Shown: piece by piece, positions 33,818-43,542 of the stretch
Layout of the letters: every line of letters starts with the position of its first letter
Position numbering within the stretch: position 1 is the first letter of the stretch
Source of the DNA: CAYRTD01 sp964528675
GTDB lineage: Bacteria > Bacteroidota > Bacteroidia > Bacteroidales > GCA-2748055
DNA: 64,000 bases
Assembly: GCA_964528675.1 (NCBI GenBank)
Contig: CAZGTU010000010.1
Span: 1 to 64,000, forward strand
Direction: 5' to 3'
Notes under the pieces: model-generated
Seen by the model: the letters and a program-made list of their open reading frames with translations, nothing else
What the model was told of the DNA's origin: nothing
Database searches by the model: none
Translations under genes and position numbers: made by a program

Positions 33818-34933
33818 TTATTCTTCGAATCTTGAATCTATAATAGCCATAGGAACCCTTATGAACCTGGGGCGATAGATATCAGCATTCTTAAAATGAT
33901 CGTCAAGCTCCATGCTGTTCATATTATATGAAACAAGCAATTGTCCGTTTTCAATCAGGTGAGGATGAGCAACGGCATTATAGGTAAAGAGATTTTTAGT
34001 AGTGTCTGGTATTGGAGTTTTATAAAGCATGGCCTTATTTCCCCACGGTCCATAAGGGGTAGCAGAGGTAAAGGAATATATCTCATCACTGAGATTACCT
34101 GCCTGATTCACCATAACATACAAATTCTCATATTCAAAAACGCTGAATTGTTCAGAACCCGAATAATCGACCATAGCTTTAATCTCTTCAGGTTCATTAC
34201 TCCAGTCCTTTCCATTGAAATATTCCCATTGACCTTCGTAATTGCCGGCGGGGTACCGGGCAACGTGAGGCATTCCGTCTTTGGCACCATAAACATAGGT
34301 AAATTGATTTCCAGGATAAACTGCATGTCCTAAATGTACACCAGACTTCCTTCCCTGGGGTAAACTGATGATCTCTTTTTGTTCCAGTTCAGGCAAGTCA
34401 TATATAGCCAGCCAGGTTTCTTCCCACTGAAAACCCCACATCCCGGTATCGGCCTGTATAAATTCGGAAAGGAAAAAATACATATCCCCGTTTTCGATAT
34501 ATGCATCACCCGGCCAGAACCATATAGAATCAGGGGTTAATTCTCCCTCACCCTTGAGAACTGCCGGATGAACAGCAAAAGAAGCATCCATTCCATCAAG
34601 AGTGGAATATAATGTCCTTAAAGAATCTCCATCCTGTATCACCACCGAGTTCCTGATATACATAGGAACCTGCCTTATGCGGCTTCCATCCGGATTGACG
34701 CCACCTAAAAAGGTATCTCCGAATATCCATGCAGTGCTCCCGTCAGACAACTCCACCGAGTAAGTACCATCACCACCGGTAAAGCCCTCCTTTTCCCGAT
34801 CAAAAAGAGAGGTATAATATTCTTCAACATAAACTTTGTCTGATGAAGAACTCTTGTTTGTTTCATTATTCCCCGTTTTGCACGACCATGATATTAATGC
34901 CAGTCCTATAATAAATAAGGTATTCATTTTCAT
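33818..34933 (-). CDS. DUF5005/DUF4185-like beta-propeller lipoprotein
   Basis: A 371-residue lipoprotein; ATG at 34933 is preferred to an in-frame TTG at 34951 because it starts the signal peptide (lipobox SWSC, Cys18). The body shows DGSTAWIFGDTFLGGVNPDGS, RNSVVIQDGDSLRTLY, WFWPGDAYIENGDMYFFLSEF and ATPYGPWGNKAMLYKTP, a five-bladed propeller pattern shared with DUF5005/DUF4185 proteins and reminiscent of GH43-type folds. A paralogue with T9SS tail is at 51175-52527. Both end the propeller with YRPRFIRVP. An enzymatic or binding role on the glycan is possible; no catalytic triad can be assigned. Confidence 0.8.
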   Translation of the reverse strand: MKMNTLFIIGLALISWSCKTGNNETNKSSSSDKVYVEEYYTSLFDREKEGFTGGDGTYSVELSDGSTAWIFGDTFLGGVNPDGSRIRQVPMYIRNSVVIQDGDSLRTLYSTLDGMDASFAVHPAVLKGEGELTPDSIWFWPGDAYIENGDMYFFLSEFIQADTGMWGFQWEETWLAIYDLPELEQKEIISLPQGRKSGVHLGHAVYPGNQFTYVYGAKDGMPHVARYPAGNYEGQWEYFNGKDWSNEPEEIKAMVDYSGSEQFSVFEYENLYVMVNQAGNLSDEIYSFTSATPYGPWGNKAMLYKTPIPDTTKNLFTYNAVAHPHLIENGQLLVSYNMNSMELDDHFKNADIYRPRFIRVPMAIIDSRFEE

Positions 34934-34989
34934 ATTTATGGTATTGATCAATTTCTTGTATTAATATGATTCCAATATGTAAATATTTC

Positions 34990-35161
34990 TAACCATCTCC
35001 TGTACCATGGGTATCACCCACGACTATTCCATTTCGACTCACTTCGACTGTCGCTCAGTAACCGCCGCTCACCAACCAACGCTCGATGACCGGTCACCAT
35101 AATCGGCTTTTCCTATTTTCTCATTATCCCACCACATTATCTTTACCACATTATCTTTACC
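34990..35161. repeat. intergenic stretch with short tandem and palindromic repeats
   Basis: It contains a partly palindromic accatgggtatcaccca segment (about 34998), a gctca/gctcg-rich block, and a 14-base unit ccacattatcttta repeated twice at about 35131-35158, then a tcattctccc repeat running into the sulfatase stop. A similar accatgggtttacaccca segment and tcattctc run occur at 39857-39985. No gene is present. Confidence 0.55.
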
Positions 35162-36793
35162 TCATTCTCCCACCTCATTCTCTTCCTCCATCCACTCCAC
35201 CTGTCTCCATACTTCAGGCCCGTCATTTTCCAGGTTTTCTCCCTCGGTGCTTCTTCCATTTCTAATTATATAAGTCAATTCCTGTATAAGTTCTGAAGTA
35301 ATCTCAGGGTTCTTTTCCGCAATGTTAACCTGTTCTGTCAGATCTGTTTCCATATTATATAATTGAACGTTTTCCCATTCCAAACCTTCTTCATTCTTAA
35401 CCTTCACAGCTAACTCTCCTTCTGGTTTTGACCAGCTTCCACCACTACCGGAAGACATGATAAGCTTCCATTTTCCTTTGTGGTAAGAAAGAATACCATT
35501 CCCCGATTGGGTAACAATACTTTTTCTTACCGGTCTTGTATTTTCGCCCAGTAATAGCGGCACCATATTATAACTATCTTCGCCCTCATTTACAGGAATA
35601 TCATGGGAGGTGAGTGCTCCGAACGTAGCCATCAGATCAGTAAGAGAGATCAATTCATCGGAAACCGATCCGGGTTCAATCCTGTTATTCCATCGAGCGA
35701 TAAGAGGTACACGATGACCGCCTTCCCAGGCATCTGATTTAACTCCCCGCAGATTCCCGTTTGGGTAATGTCCGTATTCATATATGGAACCGAAACGGCC
35801 TACATAATTTTCTCCATCCACAGGAATGGCTCCATTATCACTTGAAAACAGGATGAGTGTATTATCCGAAATATTCATTTCTTCGAGAACTTTCAGGATC
35901 TCTCCCACCGAATGATCTACCTGGTAAACAAAATCTCCATAGCGACCTGCTTCACTTTTTCCAATGAAAGGATCAGCCGGAGCAATGGGAGTGTGAGGCG
36001 CACTCATAGAAAAGAAAAGAAAAAATGGTTTGTTATTATTTGCTGAAGTTCTTTCCTGAATATAATTCACAGCTTTCTCTGTGATTTTGGGAAGCAGGGC
36101 TTCGTATGTCCATCCGGGAGCCATGGGGCCGGGCAAACCAGGCCCTTCTTCTTTCCATTCCGAAGGATTGATAGCCACCCTGTCGTTCTCAATGAAGGTA
36201 TGAGGAGGAAAACTCGGCACATCATCTCCAAAATAATAATCAAATCCAACACTAAGAGGTCCTCCTTTTAATTTCTGCTCAAAATCAACCTTCTTTCCTT
36301 CATTATCCAGATTGACGGGTTTTCCATCTTTAGTCGGCCAATTCCATCCAAGATGCCATTTACCTATAAGTGCTGTATGGTAACCTTCTTTATTCAACAT
36401 TTTCGGTAGAGTAAATTCCTCTTCCTCAATTAATGGGTCATCCCAGACCCATAATACTCCCTGTTTCATTTCCGAGCGCCAGGGATAACGGCCTGTAAGG
36501 ATGGAATATCTCGTTGGAGTGCAAACAGCAGCGGGAGCATGGGCATTTGTAAAGAGCATTCCCTCTCCTGCCATCTCGTTCAAATTAGGAGTTGGAATTT
36601 TTGACTCAGGGTTGAGTGTTTCAACATCTCCGTAGCCCAGATCATCAGCCAGAATAAATATAATATTTGGGAGAGATTCTTCCCCTTTCCCAGTATTATC
36701 AGAACAGCCCGTTGAAAAAGTAAATGTCAGAAATCCCAGGAAAATAAATCCTCCGAAAAACGATTTATCTCTTATTTTGGAAATCCGATTCAT
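35162..36793 (-). CDS. S1-family sulfatase lipoprotein
   Basis: A 543-residue sulfatase. The signal peptide ends in FSTGC (Cys30). Cys91 in CTPTRYSILTGRYPW is the formylglycine precursor (C-x-P-x-R). Metal ligands Asp50-Asp51 lie in ILADDLGYGD, with LILFSSDNGAIP supplying the second pair. GKWHLGW and the C-terminal region are typical of arylsulfatase A-like exo-enzymes. It differs clearly from the 32236-33789 sulfatase (different motif and N-terminal spacing), so two sulfate positions or linkages are probably attacked. It follows the GH92 fusion gene by 61 bases. Confidence 0.93.
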   Translation of the reverse strand: MNRISKIRDKSFFGGFIFLGFLTFTFSTGCSDNTGKGEESLPNIIFILADDLGYGDVETLNPESKIPTPNLNEMAGEGMLFTNAHAPAAVCTPTRYSILTGRYPWRSEMKQGVLWVWDDPLIEEEEFTLPKMLNKEGYHTALIGKWHLGWNWPTKDGKPVNLDNEGKKVDFEQKLKGGPLSVGFDYYFGDDVPSFPPHTFIENDRVAINPSEWKEEGPGLPGPMAPGWTYEALLPKITEKAVNYIQERTSANNNKPFFLFFSMSAPHTPIAPADPFIGKSEAGRYGDFVYQVDHSVGEILKVLEEMNISDNTLILFSSDNGAIPVDGENYVGRFGSIYEYGHYPNGNLRGVKSDAWEGGHRVPLIARWNNRIEPGSVSDELISLTDLMATFGALTSHDIPVNEGEDSYNMVPLLLGENTRPVRKSIVTQSGNGILSYHKGKWKLIMSSGSGGSWSKPEGELAVKVKNEEGLEWENVQLYNMETDLTEQVNIAEKNPEITSELIQELTYIIRNGRSTEGENLENDGPEVWRQVEWMEEENEVGE

Positions 36794-36854
36794 CTCTTTT
36801 TCTAAAATTTAATTGCTGTGTCTCCTCCGAAAACTCCCGGATTGGACTCATTAT

Positions 36855-39842
36855 TTACTCATTTACATAGGATTCTATCATTTCCTTCCAGAGCAGATAA
36901 CCTTTCCCGTTCAAATGCAGACCATCAATGCTGTAGGTCATATCCAGATCATTCCCCGGGGTGGCAAAAGAGCTGAAAAGATCGATATAAGTAAGGTTCT
37001 GTTTACGAGCTATCTTCTTTACATCTTCATTGATCTCCATGATATCCCTGTTTTTCCTTGTGGTATGAATATCATCCTGGGTGGGAAGAACACTTTGAAT
37101 ATAGATCCGTGTTTCAGGAGAACTTTCCTTGATTCTTCTTACAATTAGCTTATAATTTTCAACGATCTTCTCCACAGAGCGTCCTGCCGCCAGATCATTG
37201 GTGCCGATCATGATAAATATCTTTTCCGGTTTGGAGCTTACCACTTCATTCAGCCGCTCCAATATTCCTTCTGTATCATCCCCGCCAATTCCGCGGTTTT
37301 TAATGTCAGGATTATCAAAAAGCTCATGCCACTCAGCACCGTCGGTAATACTGTTTCCAAGAAAGATGATCTCATTTTCGGTGTCAGGTAAAGTTTCGAA
37401 ATGTTCCTTTCGATGGTAATAATAGGCTTTTAATGCACGATTCCATTCATCGATACCTTCTGCTGTAAAATCGAAGCCCATGATCTCTTCTTTTTCTTCT
37501 TCTGAAAGTACTTTACTAAGCGAAGGTGGAGCATTCCCGAGCTCATTTCCCCAGTTCTTATTGGGTTCAGGGCCCATTTCAAGAACCAGTTTTCCGCCCT
37601 TCACCAGTTCATCATGATAAAACCATGGCTTGTTCAGATCATTACCATTGAGGCTGGCGGATTGTATGTACCGGTTTTCTGAAGAGTTATTCCTGGCCTC
37701 AATGATAAATTCCTTTCCTTCGTAATAGCGATCATCTAGCTTAATGGTGATTTTCTCGAAAAGAGGACTGCCAATCTCATAAACCGGCCTTACCGCAGCT
37801 CCTCCATCCATCTGGAAAAGTCCCATGGCACTCATAGCAAACCACGACCCCATCTGACCCTGATCTTCATCACCCAGCCATCCGCTGTGGGGTCCGGTAC
37901 CATAATAACGATCCATAATCTCCCGAACCCATTTCTGCGTTAACCAGGGTTTTCCGGAATGATTGAATAAATAAGCTGCCTGCATGTTGGGCTGATTTCC
38001 ATGGTTTACGGGTAAAATTCCCATTCCGGAAAGGCTGTTGTCCCCAAGATGTTCAGAGTTGAAATTGTGTTCTTTTGATTCCTCGAAACCTTTTTCAAGT
38101 CTGTTGTTATATTCCTCAGCTCCGAGCAGTTCAACAAGACCGGCAAGATCATGAGGTACAAAATAGGTAAACTGCCATGCATTACCCTCAACATAACCCT
38201 GACCAAGGAATGTAACCTGGCCAAAAGGGCTGAAATCTTCATACCAGGTTCCGTCTTTATATTTTCGACGCATATAACCCACCTCAGGATCAAAAATATT
38301 TTTATAATTGAATGCCCGCTTTGTGAAATATTTGTAATCCTTTTCTTTATCCAGGGCAAGAGCAAACTGCCCGATACTCCAGTCGTCATAAGCATATTCA
38401 AGCGTATTGGATATGGGACCGGCTTCTTCCGGAACATACCCATATTTCATATACTCCTCCAGTTGGCGGTTCCCTACTTCACCCCCTGCCTCATGAGGAC
38501 CTCCGGGTTCAGTCTGAAGTTTATAACATGCTTCATAAGCTTTTTCAATATCATAATCACGTATTCCTTTCTGATAAGCCCCCACAATAAAAGCAATCTG
38601 ATGTGATGCTACCATAATCCCGGAATATTCTATCCCTGTCGGACCTTTGGGGAGCCATCCTCCCTTATCATAGATTTCCAGGAAAGACTTCACCCAGTCG
38701 CTGGTAACCTTTGGAGTGATCAGTGGCCATAACTGATTGAGATTCCATATTGTAATCCAGAATCCGTCACTGCCATATATTGAAGGAGTCCCCTCAGGAA
38801 GATCCTGAACTTTTTCATACATATCCACATACTTGCCATTAACATCATTCCAAGTGGTTCTTCCGATGTATGCCCGGTAAAGATTAGTATAGAATTTTAC
38901 CTTGTCTTCTTCAGTGCCGCCTTCCACAACTATTTTTGACAGCAATTCTTCCCATGTATTTTCAGCATCCTTTCTCACTGCTTCAAAATCCCAGTCATAA
39001 GCATCCAGCTCGGCCTCAAGGTTAAGCCTGGCCTGCTCGACCGAAACCAGCGAAATACCCGTTTGTACCATAATTTCTTCACCTTCCGAAGTTTCAAACT
39101 CCACAAAAGCTCCTACATCTTTATGTCCAAATCCGGATGATACCGTTTGTACATTTCGGTAGACCTCCTCTTTCACCCATCCGTTGAATGATTTTATTGG
39201 CTTGTTGAAACGCATAACAAAATGCAGGATGTACTCATTATAATTCGCTTTTCTCAGGCTCTGCTGGTAAGAAACACCTTCAATCTCATGCTCACTCACC
39301 TTTTTAATCTGGGTGTAGAAGATTTCAAATCCATATTCAGATGGGAACTGCAGATCGATCAGGATCCTGGAACTGTCATTTTCAGGAAATGTGTAACGTT
39401 GAAAACCCGTTCTCATGGTTGTGGTCAACTCTGCCTTTACGTCGTAATCATCCAATAATACACTATAGTAACCCGGAGAGGCGTTTTCATTCTTATGATC
39501 GAAGTAAGAACGGTAACCCCTGTCAGGATCCTTTTCTGTACCGGGTTTAATCATCAGTTCACCGGTGGTAGGCATGGTAAGGATTCCCGCCATGGTCCAT
39601 GAATGAATATGACTGAATCCTGCAATGTTATTAATGCTGTAATCGTAACCAGCCTTCCAGCCCCTTTCCTGGTTATCGGGACTCAGCTTTACCATTCCAA
39701 ATGGCATGCTGGGGCCCGGAAATAATATCCAGCGTGAATCCTCGGTTCCAATCATGGGGTCCACATAATCGATCTTTCTTTCCTGAGCATGGCTCTGGAC
39801 AATGAATAATATTATTACGAATAATAACAGTATCTTTTTCAT
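36855..39842 (-). CDS. GH92 alpha-mannosidase-like protein fused to SGNH/GDSL esterase
   Basis: A 995-residue exported bimodular enzyme. Residues 24-770 are GH92 (IDYVDPMIGTEDSRWILFPGPSMPFG, GYVEGNAWQFTYFVPHDLAGL, YLFNHSGKPWLTQKWVREI, GDEDQGQMGSW). Residues 822-995 are an SGNH esterase: Ser831 in FLGNSITDG, GIGGDDT, GTNDLA, and Asp973/His976 in DGLHLNGKGY. GH92 enzymes normally remove alpha-linked mannose using calcium and a Glu acid in a GNEP motif. Here that motif reads GNQP (Gln617). The same swap is known from a GH92 that cleaves mannose-phosphate diesters. The esterase module suggests acetylated substrate. The start follows the signal peptide MKKILLLFVIILFIVQSHAQ. Confidence 0.92.
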   Translation of the reverse strand: MKKILLLFVIILFIVQSHAQERKIDYVDPMIGTEDSRWILFPGPSMPFGMVKLSPDNQERGWKAGYDYSINNIAGFSHIHSWTMAGILTMPTTGELMIKPGTEKDPDRGYRSYFDHKNENASPGYYSVLLDDYDVKAELTTTMRTGFQRYTFPENDSSRILIDLQFPSEYGFEIFYTQIKKVSEHEIEGVSYQQSLRKANYNEYILHFVMRFNKPIKSFNGWVKEEVYRNVQTVSSGFGHKDVGAFVEFETSEGEEIMVQTGISLVSVEQARLNLEAELDAYDWDFEAVRKDAENTWEELLSKIVVEGGTEEDKVKFYTNLYRAYIGRTTWNDVNGKYVDMYEKVQDLPEGTPSIYGSDGFWITIWNLNQLWPLITPKVTSDWVKSFLEIYDKGGWLPKGPTGIEYSGIMVASHQIAFIVGAYQKGIRDYDIEKAYEACYKLQTEPGGPHEAGGEVGNRQLEEYMKYGYVPEEAGPISNTLEYAYDDWSIGQFALALDKEKDYKYFTKRAFNYKNIFDPEVGYMRRKYKDGTWYEDFSPFGQVTFLGQGYVEGNAWQFTYFVPHDLAGLVELLGAEEYNNRLEKGFEESKEHNFNSEHLGDNSLSGMGILPVNHGNQPNMQAAYLFNHSGKPWLTQKWVREIMDRYYGTGPHSGWLGDEDQGQMGSWFAMSAMGLFQMDGGAAVRPVYEIGSPLFEKITIKLDDRYYEGKEFIIEARNNSSENRYIQSASLNGNDLNKPWFYHDELVKGGKLVLEMGPEPNKNWGNELGNAPPSLSKVLSEEEKEEIMGFDFTAEGIDEWNRALKAYYYHRKEHFETLPDTENEIIFLGNSITDGAEWHELFDNPDIKNRGIGGDDTEGILERLNEVVSSKPEKIFIMIGTNDLAAGRSVEKIVENYKLIVRRIKESSPETRIYIQSVLPTQDDIHTTRKNRDIMEINEDVKKIARKQNLTYIDLFSSFATPGNDLDMTYSIDGLHLNGKGYLLWKEMIESYVNE

Positions 39843-39956
39843 ATAGTTGTGTTTTGAACCATGGGTTTACACCCAAGGCTTTTCTGTTTCGATCCCATGC
39901 TGAGTCATTATAATTTTCTCATTCTCTTCACCTCCCATTCTCTCCCCCTCATTATC

Positions 39957-42284
39957 CTACCTCATTCTCTCCCCCCTCATCCTCACCTTTCCACCTTCAG
40001 CTACAAGCGTATAATAATTACCGCCATAAAGCACATGATAGAGTTTTCCGGAGAAATCATCAGGAACATTCTGTTGAAGGATCTGCCGCTCAACATCGGG
40101 GTAGAAACCGAAGAAATTTTTCAACATCACCTGTGAAATTGAAATACCACCGGACGACTCTCGATTATGCCATCCCCGCTGTGCTATCCTGACACGTGCA
40201 TTTTTTTTATATTTGTTCTCACCCCAGAGCTCATGAGCCTGTGCCCAGCATCCTTCGTATGTGACCGGTTCAATGGCATGATAAAATTCCAGTGCACTGT
40301 CAGAATATCCCATACGGGAGAGTGCATCCATGGTGCCTGCCGGCCAGCCATCGAAGGCTCCGAGCGGCCCATGATCGGGACGGTCGGAGTTTTCAGCAGC
40401 GATATCCTTCAGAGACTGAGCCCGCATCCAGTGATCTGTAATCAGCTCATCATAAAGAAAAGCTATCATCTCTGATTGAATTTTCTCCGGAATATCATCC
40501 GGTATGTATCTTCCCAGGAACATAAAATCAAGACAATGACGCACTTCCACCTTCTTTCCTTCCGGATAAAGGCTATACCACACTCCTTCGCCTGCATACA
40601 GGCTTAGCAGGAGATCGATCATTTCATCAGCTTCCTTCCTGAATTCCTGTGCCTTTGAAGTATTGCCGTCTAATTCAAAAATATCAGCCATCTCTCTCAT
40701 CATCCAGGCATACCCGGCATTGAAGGAGGGGACAATATGCTTATAGGTAGGGACACATTCCAGCAAATTCCATTCATCATCACCAAAATCTGCAAGTTTA
40801 TGAGCCTCCTGCATATATCCTTCCTGTCCGTAGGGAGCCAGATTCTTCCAGTTTAAGGCATATTTTTCCATATGCTCCGTCACCGTCATGTTATTGATGG
40901 TGCTGTCAAGAAAATCAAAATCCCTGGTAATGGTTAAGTAAGACCGAAGCATCTGGAAAAGAGCCCAGTAATTGGCCGAATAACCATTCCCTACACCTTT
41001 CCCGCCAAAATTATCTTTGCCGTAATGCTTTGAAGGATCAATATTGATCCATGCTGCAAGGTGTTCTTTCATCATAGCGGGATCGACAACTGCCCAGAGG
41101 GTTGACCATTCGGTTATATCCCAGAAAAAAGTGATGGAAGCCCCCCATCGTGGTCCCCCGGTGAGAAATACCTTATCATGCTCCGGCAAATTGGTGTTGA
41201 TGAGATAAAGCATGGTAAGCGGACCGGTATAATATACTTTTTTAGCTTTCGCATCATCCGTTTCAAGTACAGGGAAACAACCGGAAATCAACTCATTTCC
41301 CGGAGTGAATATGGCCTGCCATTTTTCTTCCCAGAAGGTGTCAACACCCTGATAAACTTCATCAAAACTCGCAGACCATGTTTTCATTTTCTCAACGATC
41401 TCATTCTCATTATCTCCAAAACCCATAATGTAAGAAAGACTAATACTTTCCCCCGGGGCAAGTGTCCTGTTCCATCCTGCCCTTCCCCCGCTATTCAATA
41501 CAGTGAATTTATCAGGTTTATTAAGAAGTTTAAAAGCCGTTATAGCTTCAGTTTCTTTATCACTGATTAGCATCATCCCTTCTTTCTCAAGAGCATCATA
41601 TTTTTCAGCGTTAAGGATTTCCTCATCAGAAGGCCAGCGCGAAGTCTTGTTGGTAGGAGTGGGCTTTCCGTCTATTAACTCCACTACTTTTTCTGTGGAA
41701 TAATTTTGAGAAGAACCTATGTGACGGCGTACATTTTCCACTTCATCATCTCTGACTGTAGTTTTTCCATCAAGCTTTGGATAAGGATACCACCATTGCC
41801 AGTCACCTCCATATTTGCTAATAAATCCAATAAGATCAAGGGAAAGATCCAGCTCCCTTTCAACTGAATCTTCATTACTGATGTTTACCTGCCAGAGAAT
41901 GCCATTTTCCCCGGGAATCATCTTTGTGGTGGAGAAAATTTTCCAGTTATCCATCTCTCCTCTTCTGATAGCCTGGTGGGGTAACCAGCGAAACATGGAA
42001 GCTTTCGGGGTTTTCCCCTTAATTTTCAATACCCCTGTATGATACCCCCCTGAGTATGGAGCTGATGCAATCCAGCTAATGGATGTCATATCCCTGTTAA
42101 GCAGGGCCTGTCCCTGGAAATTACGGATAGAAGGTTCCATATCTGCAGTGTCAGCCGAAACCCATATCCCTGAAACTTCTTCCAGGGAAGGTACATTTTG
42201 CTGAATTTCTATCTCCCTCTTACTACTATTATTGCAAGCTGTCATAAAAATTAACAGTAGGACCAGATAATTTAAATATTTCAT
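39957..42284 (-). CDS. GH63-like (MGH1-type) alpha-glycosidase lipoprotein
   Basis: A 775-residue lipoprotein (lipobox FMTAC, Cys17). The first 270 residues are a beta-sandwich. The rest is an (alpha/alpha)6 barrel with FFWDITEWSTLWAVVDPAM, NYWALFQMLRSYLTITRD, PSFNAGYAWMMREMADIF and GWPAGTMDALSRMGYSD, the pattern of GH63/mannosylglycerate hydrolase MGH1-type proteins. The acid is probably the Asp in FFWDITEW and the base is a C-terminal acidic residue, by analogy. GH63 members remove alpha-glucose or act on related disaccharide heads. In this PUL it probably trims an alpha-linked residue before or after GH92. 114 bases separate it from GH92. Confidence 0.8.
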   Translation of the reverse strand: MKYLNYLVLLLIFMTACNNSSKREIEIQQNVPSLEEVSGIWVSADTADMEPSIRNFQGQALLNRDMTSISWIASAPYSGGYHTGVLKIKGKTPKASMFRWLPHQAIRRGEMDNWKIFSTTKMIPGENGILWQVNISNEDSVERELDLSLDLIGFISKYGGDWQWWYPYPKLDGKTTVRDDEVENVRRHIGSSQNYSTEKVVELIDGKPTPTNKTSRWPSDEEILNAEKYDALEKEGMMLISDKETEAITAFKLLNKPDKFTVLNSGGRAGWNRTLAPGESISLSYIMGFGDNENEIVEKMKTWSASFDEVYQGVDTFWEEKWQAIFTPGNELISGCFPVLETDDAKAKKVYYTGPLTMLYLINTNLPEHDKVFLTGGPRWGASITFFWDITEWSTLWAVVDPAMMKEHLAAWINIDPSKHYGKDNFGGKGVGNGYSANYWALFQMLRSYLTITRDFDFLDSTINNMTVTEHMEKYALNWKNLAPYGQEGYMQEAHKLADFGDDEWNLLECVPTYKHIVPSFNAGYAWMMREMADIFELDGNTSKAQEFRKEADEMIDLLLSLYAGEGVWYSLYPEGKKVEVRHCLDFMFLGRYIPDDIPEKIQSEMIAFLYDELITDHWMRAQSLKDIAAENSDRPDHGPLGAFDGWPAGTMDALSRMGYSDSALEFYHAIEPVTYEGCWAQAHELWGENKYKKNARVRIAQRGWHNRESSGGISISQVMLKNFFGFYPDVERQILQQNVPDDFSGKLYHVLYGGNYYTLVAEGGKVRMRGERMR

Positions 42285-42309
42285 TTTTTAAAAAAATAAT
42301 TAGAGTTTG

Positions 42310-42365
42310 TCAATTATGTCATGCGTCTGTTCCGATAGCTACCAAAACAGATATCGGACATTATG
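42310..42365. repeat. imperfect palindrome related to the tccgatagctatcgga repeat
   Basis: The segment ttccgatagctacc ... gatatcgga has arms tccgata and tatcgga around a 14-base loop. It is a degraded relative of the perfect repeat at 63065-63100. It lies between the ROK and GH63-like genes on the PUL transcript. Confidence 0.45.
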
Positions 42366-42377
42366 GGCAGACACTAA

Positions 42378-43487
42378 TTAAGAATCAAGCTGCTGTAAAG
42401 CAAAGGCATAAGCTCCAAGTGCTATTGCCTGACTTGCCCCGAGTTTTGAAAGCCCTATTCCGTTTCTTGGCAAATCATCATATTTAATCTTTCTGCCACT
42501 GCCCGGCACAGTCACTTCATTTATGCTTCCTTCCGCAAATTTTCTGAATTCAGAAGGATCTTCGAGATTATAAACTTTGTAAGATAGACGCGGAAATACA
42601 TTGCCTTCATAATCATTGTAAGTCCGGTTTATTTCTTCGAACATAGAGGGTGCGAACAGGTCCCATGCTGCTGTGATACCTCCTCCCAGAACAACAATGG
42701 CATCGATTAATGACATGGCGTTGGCAACCGAATTGCCAAGACTTTTACCAAATTGTTGAAAGGAAGTCCTGGCCGCTTCAATAAATCCATCGGAAGTACC
42801 ATTCGCGATAGAATAGATGTCTCTGGGCATCAGGCTTTTGTCAAACGGGATGCCTGCTTCTTCTGCATACACTCTTTGTATCGCTCTGGTACTCACGCTT
42901 TCTTCTGCATTCCATCCCGGTTCCCATGGATTAAGGGTATTGTGGATCTCGGCCCCACTGGAACTATTGCCAACCAGCATTTTTTTGTCCAGTACAACCC
43001 CGGCGCCGAAACCGGTTCCAAGGGTAAAGCCGATCAGGCTGTTGTATTGCTTGAGACTGCCAGCCTCATCCAACCGTTTATTTAGCTCGGGTAAATAACC
43101 TGCCAGCGCTTCCCCGTAAGCAAATAAATTTCCATCATTATTAATGAATACCGGGATCTTAAAGTGATCCTCAAGCATAGGTCCCAGGGGAACACCCCCC
43201 TTGAATGCCCTGAAATTTGGAAGATTTCCAATGATCCCATTCGGATAATCGGCCGGACCGGGAAAAGCAAAACTAATAGCCTCAGGATCTTCCTTTAAAT
43301 TTTTCTTAACTTCTTCAAACCCTGCAATGACCATATCCAGGGTTTTTTGAAGATCCTCCGGAAAAGCACGTTTACTTATTGGCTCAATAATTTCAGTATT
43401 CGACCGGATAGCTGAAAAAACGAAATTGGTTCCCCCGGCATCCAGGGTCATAATTATCCGTTTATCTTCATAAGTATTTAAATCCAT
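42378..43487 (-). CDS. ROK-family sugar kinase
   Basis: A 369-residue cytoplasmic kinase; ATG at 43487 is chosen because an upstream frame to 43550 reads through AT-rich leader. The ATP site is TLDAGGTNFVFSAI near the N-terminus, with GFTLGTGFGAGVVLD as the second phosphate loop and VVLGGGITAAWDLF near the end. The usual ROK zinc motif (CxCGxxGC) is absent; the equivalent region reads LNPWEPGWNAEESVSTRA. It would phosphorylate mannose or a related hexose brought in by the MFS transporter next door, giving the substrate for the mannose-6-phosphate isomerase. It is 106 bases after the transporter gene. Confidence 0.87.
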   Translation of the reverse strand: MDLNTYEDKRIIMTLDAGGTNFVFSAIRSNTEIIEPISKRAFPEDLQKTLDMVIAGFEEVKKNLKEDPEAISFAFPGPADYPNGIIGNLPNFRAFKGGVPLGPMLEDHFKIPVFINNDGNLFAYGEALAGYLPELNKRLDEAGSLKQYNSLIGFTLGTGFGAGVVLDKKMLVGNSSSGAEIHNTLNPWEPGWNAEESVSTRAIQRVYAEEAGIPFDKSLMPRDIYSIANGTSDGFIEAARTSFQQFGKSLGNSVANAMSLIDAIVVLGGGITAAWDLFAPSMFEEINRTYNDYEGNVFPRLSYKVYNLEDPSEFRKFAEGSINEVTVPGSGRKIKYDDLPRNGIGLSKLGASQAIALGAYAFALQQLDS

Positions 43488-43542
43488 AATTTTAAATTTT
43501 TTAATTTTTATCTGTGAACCTGACCGCCTTTGGAGGATCTGC

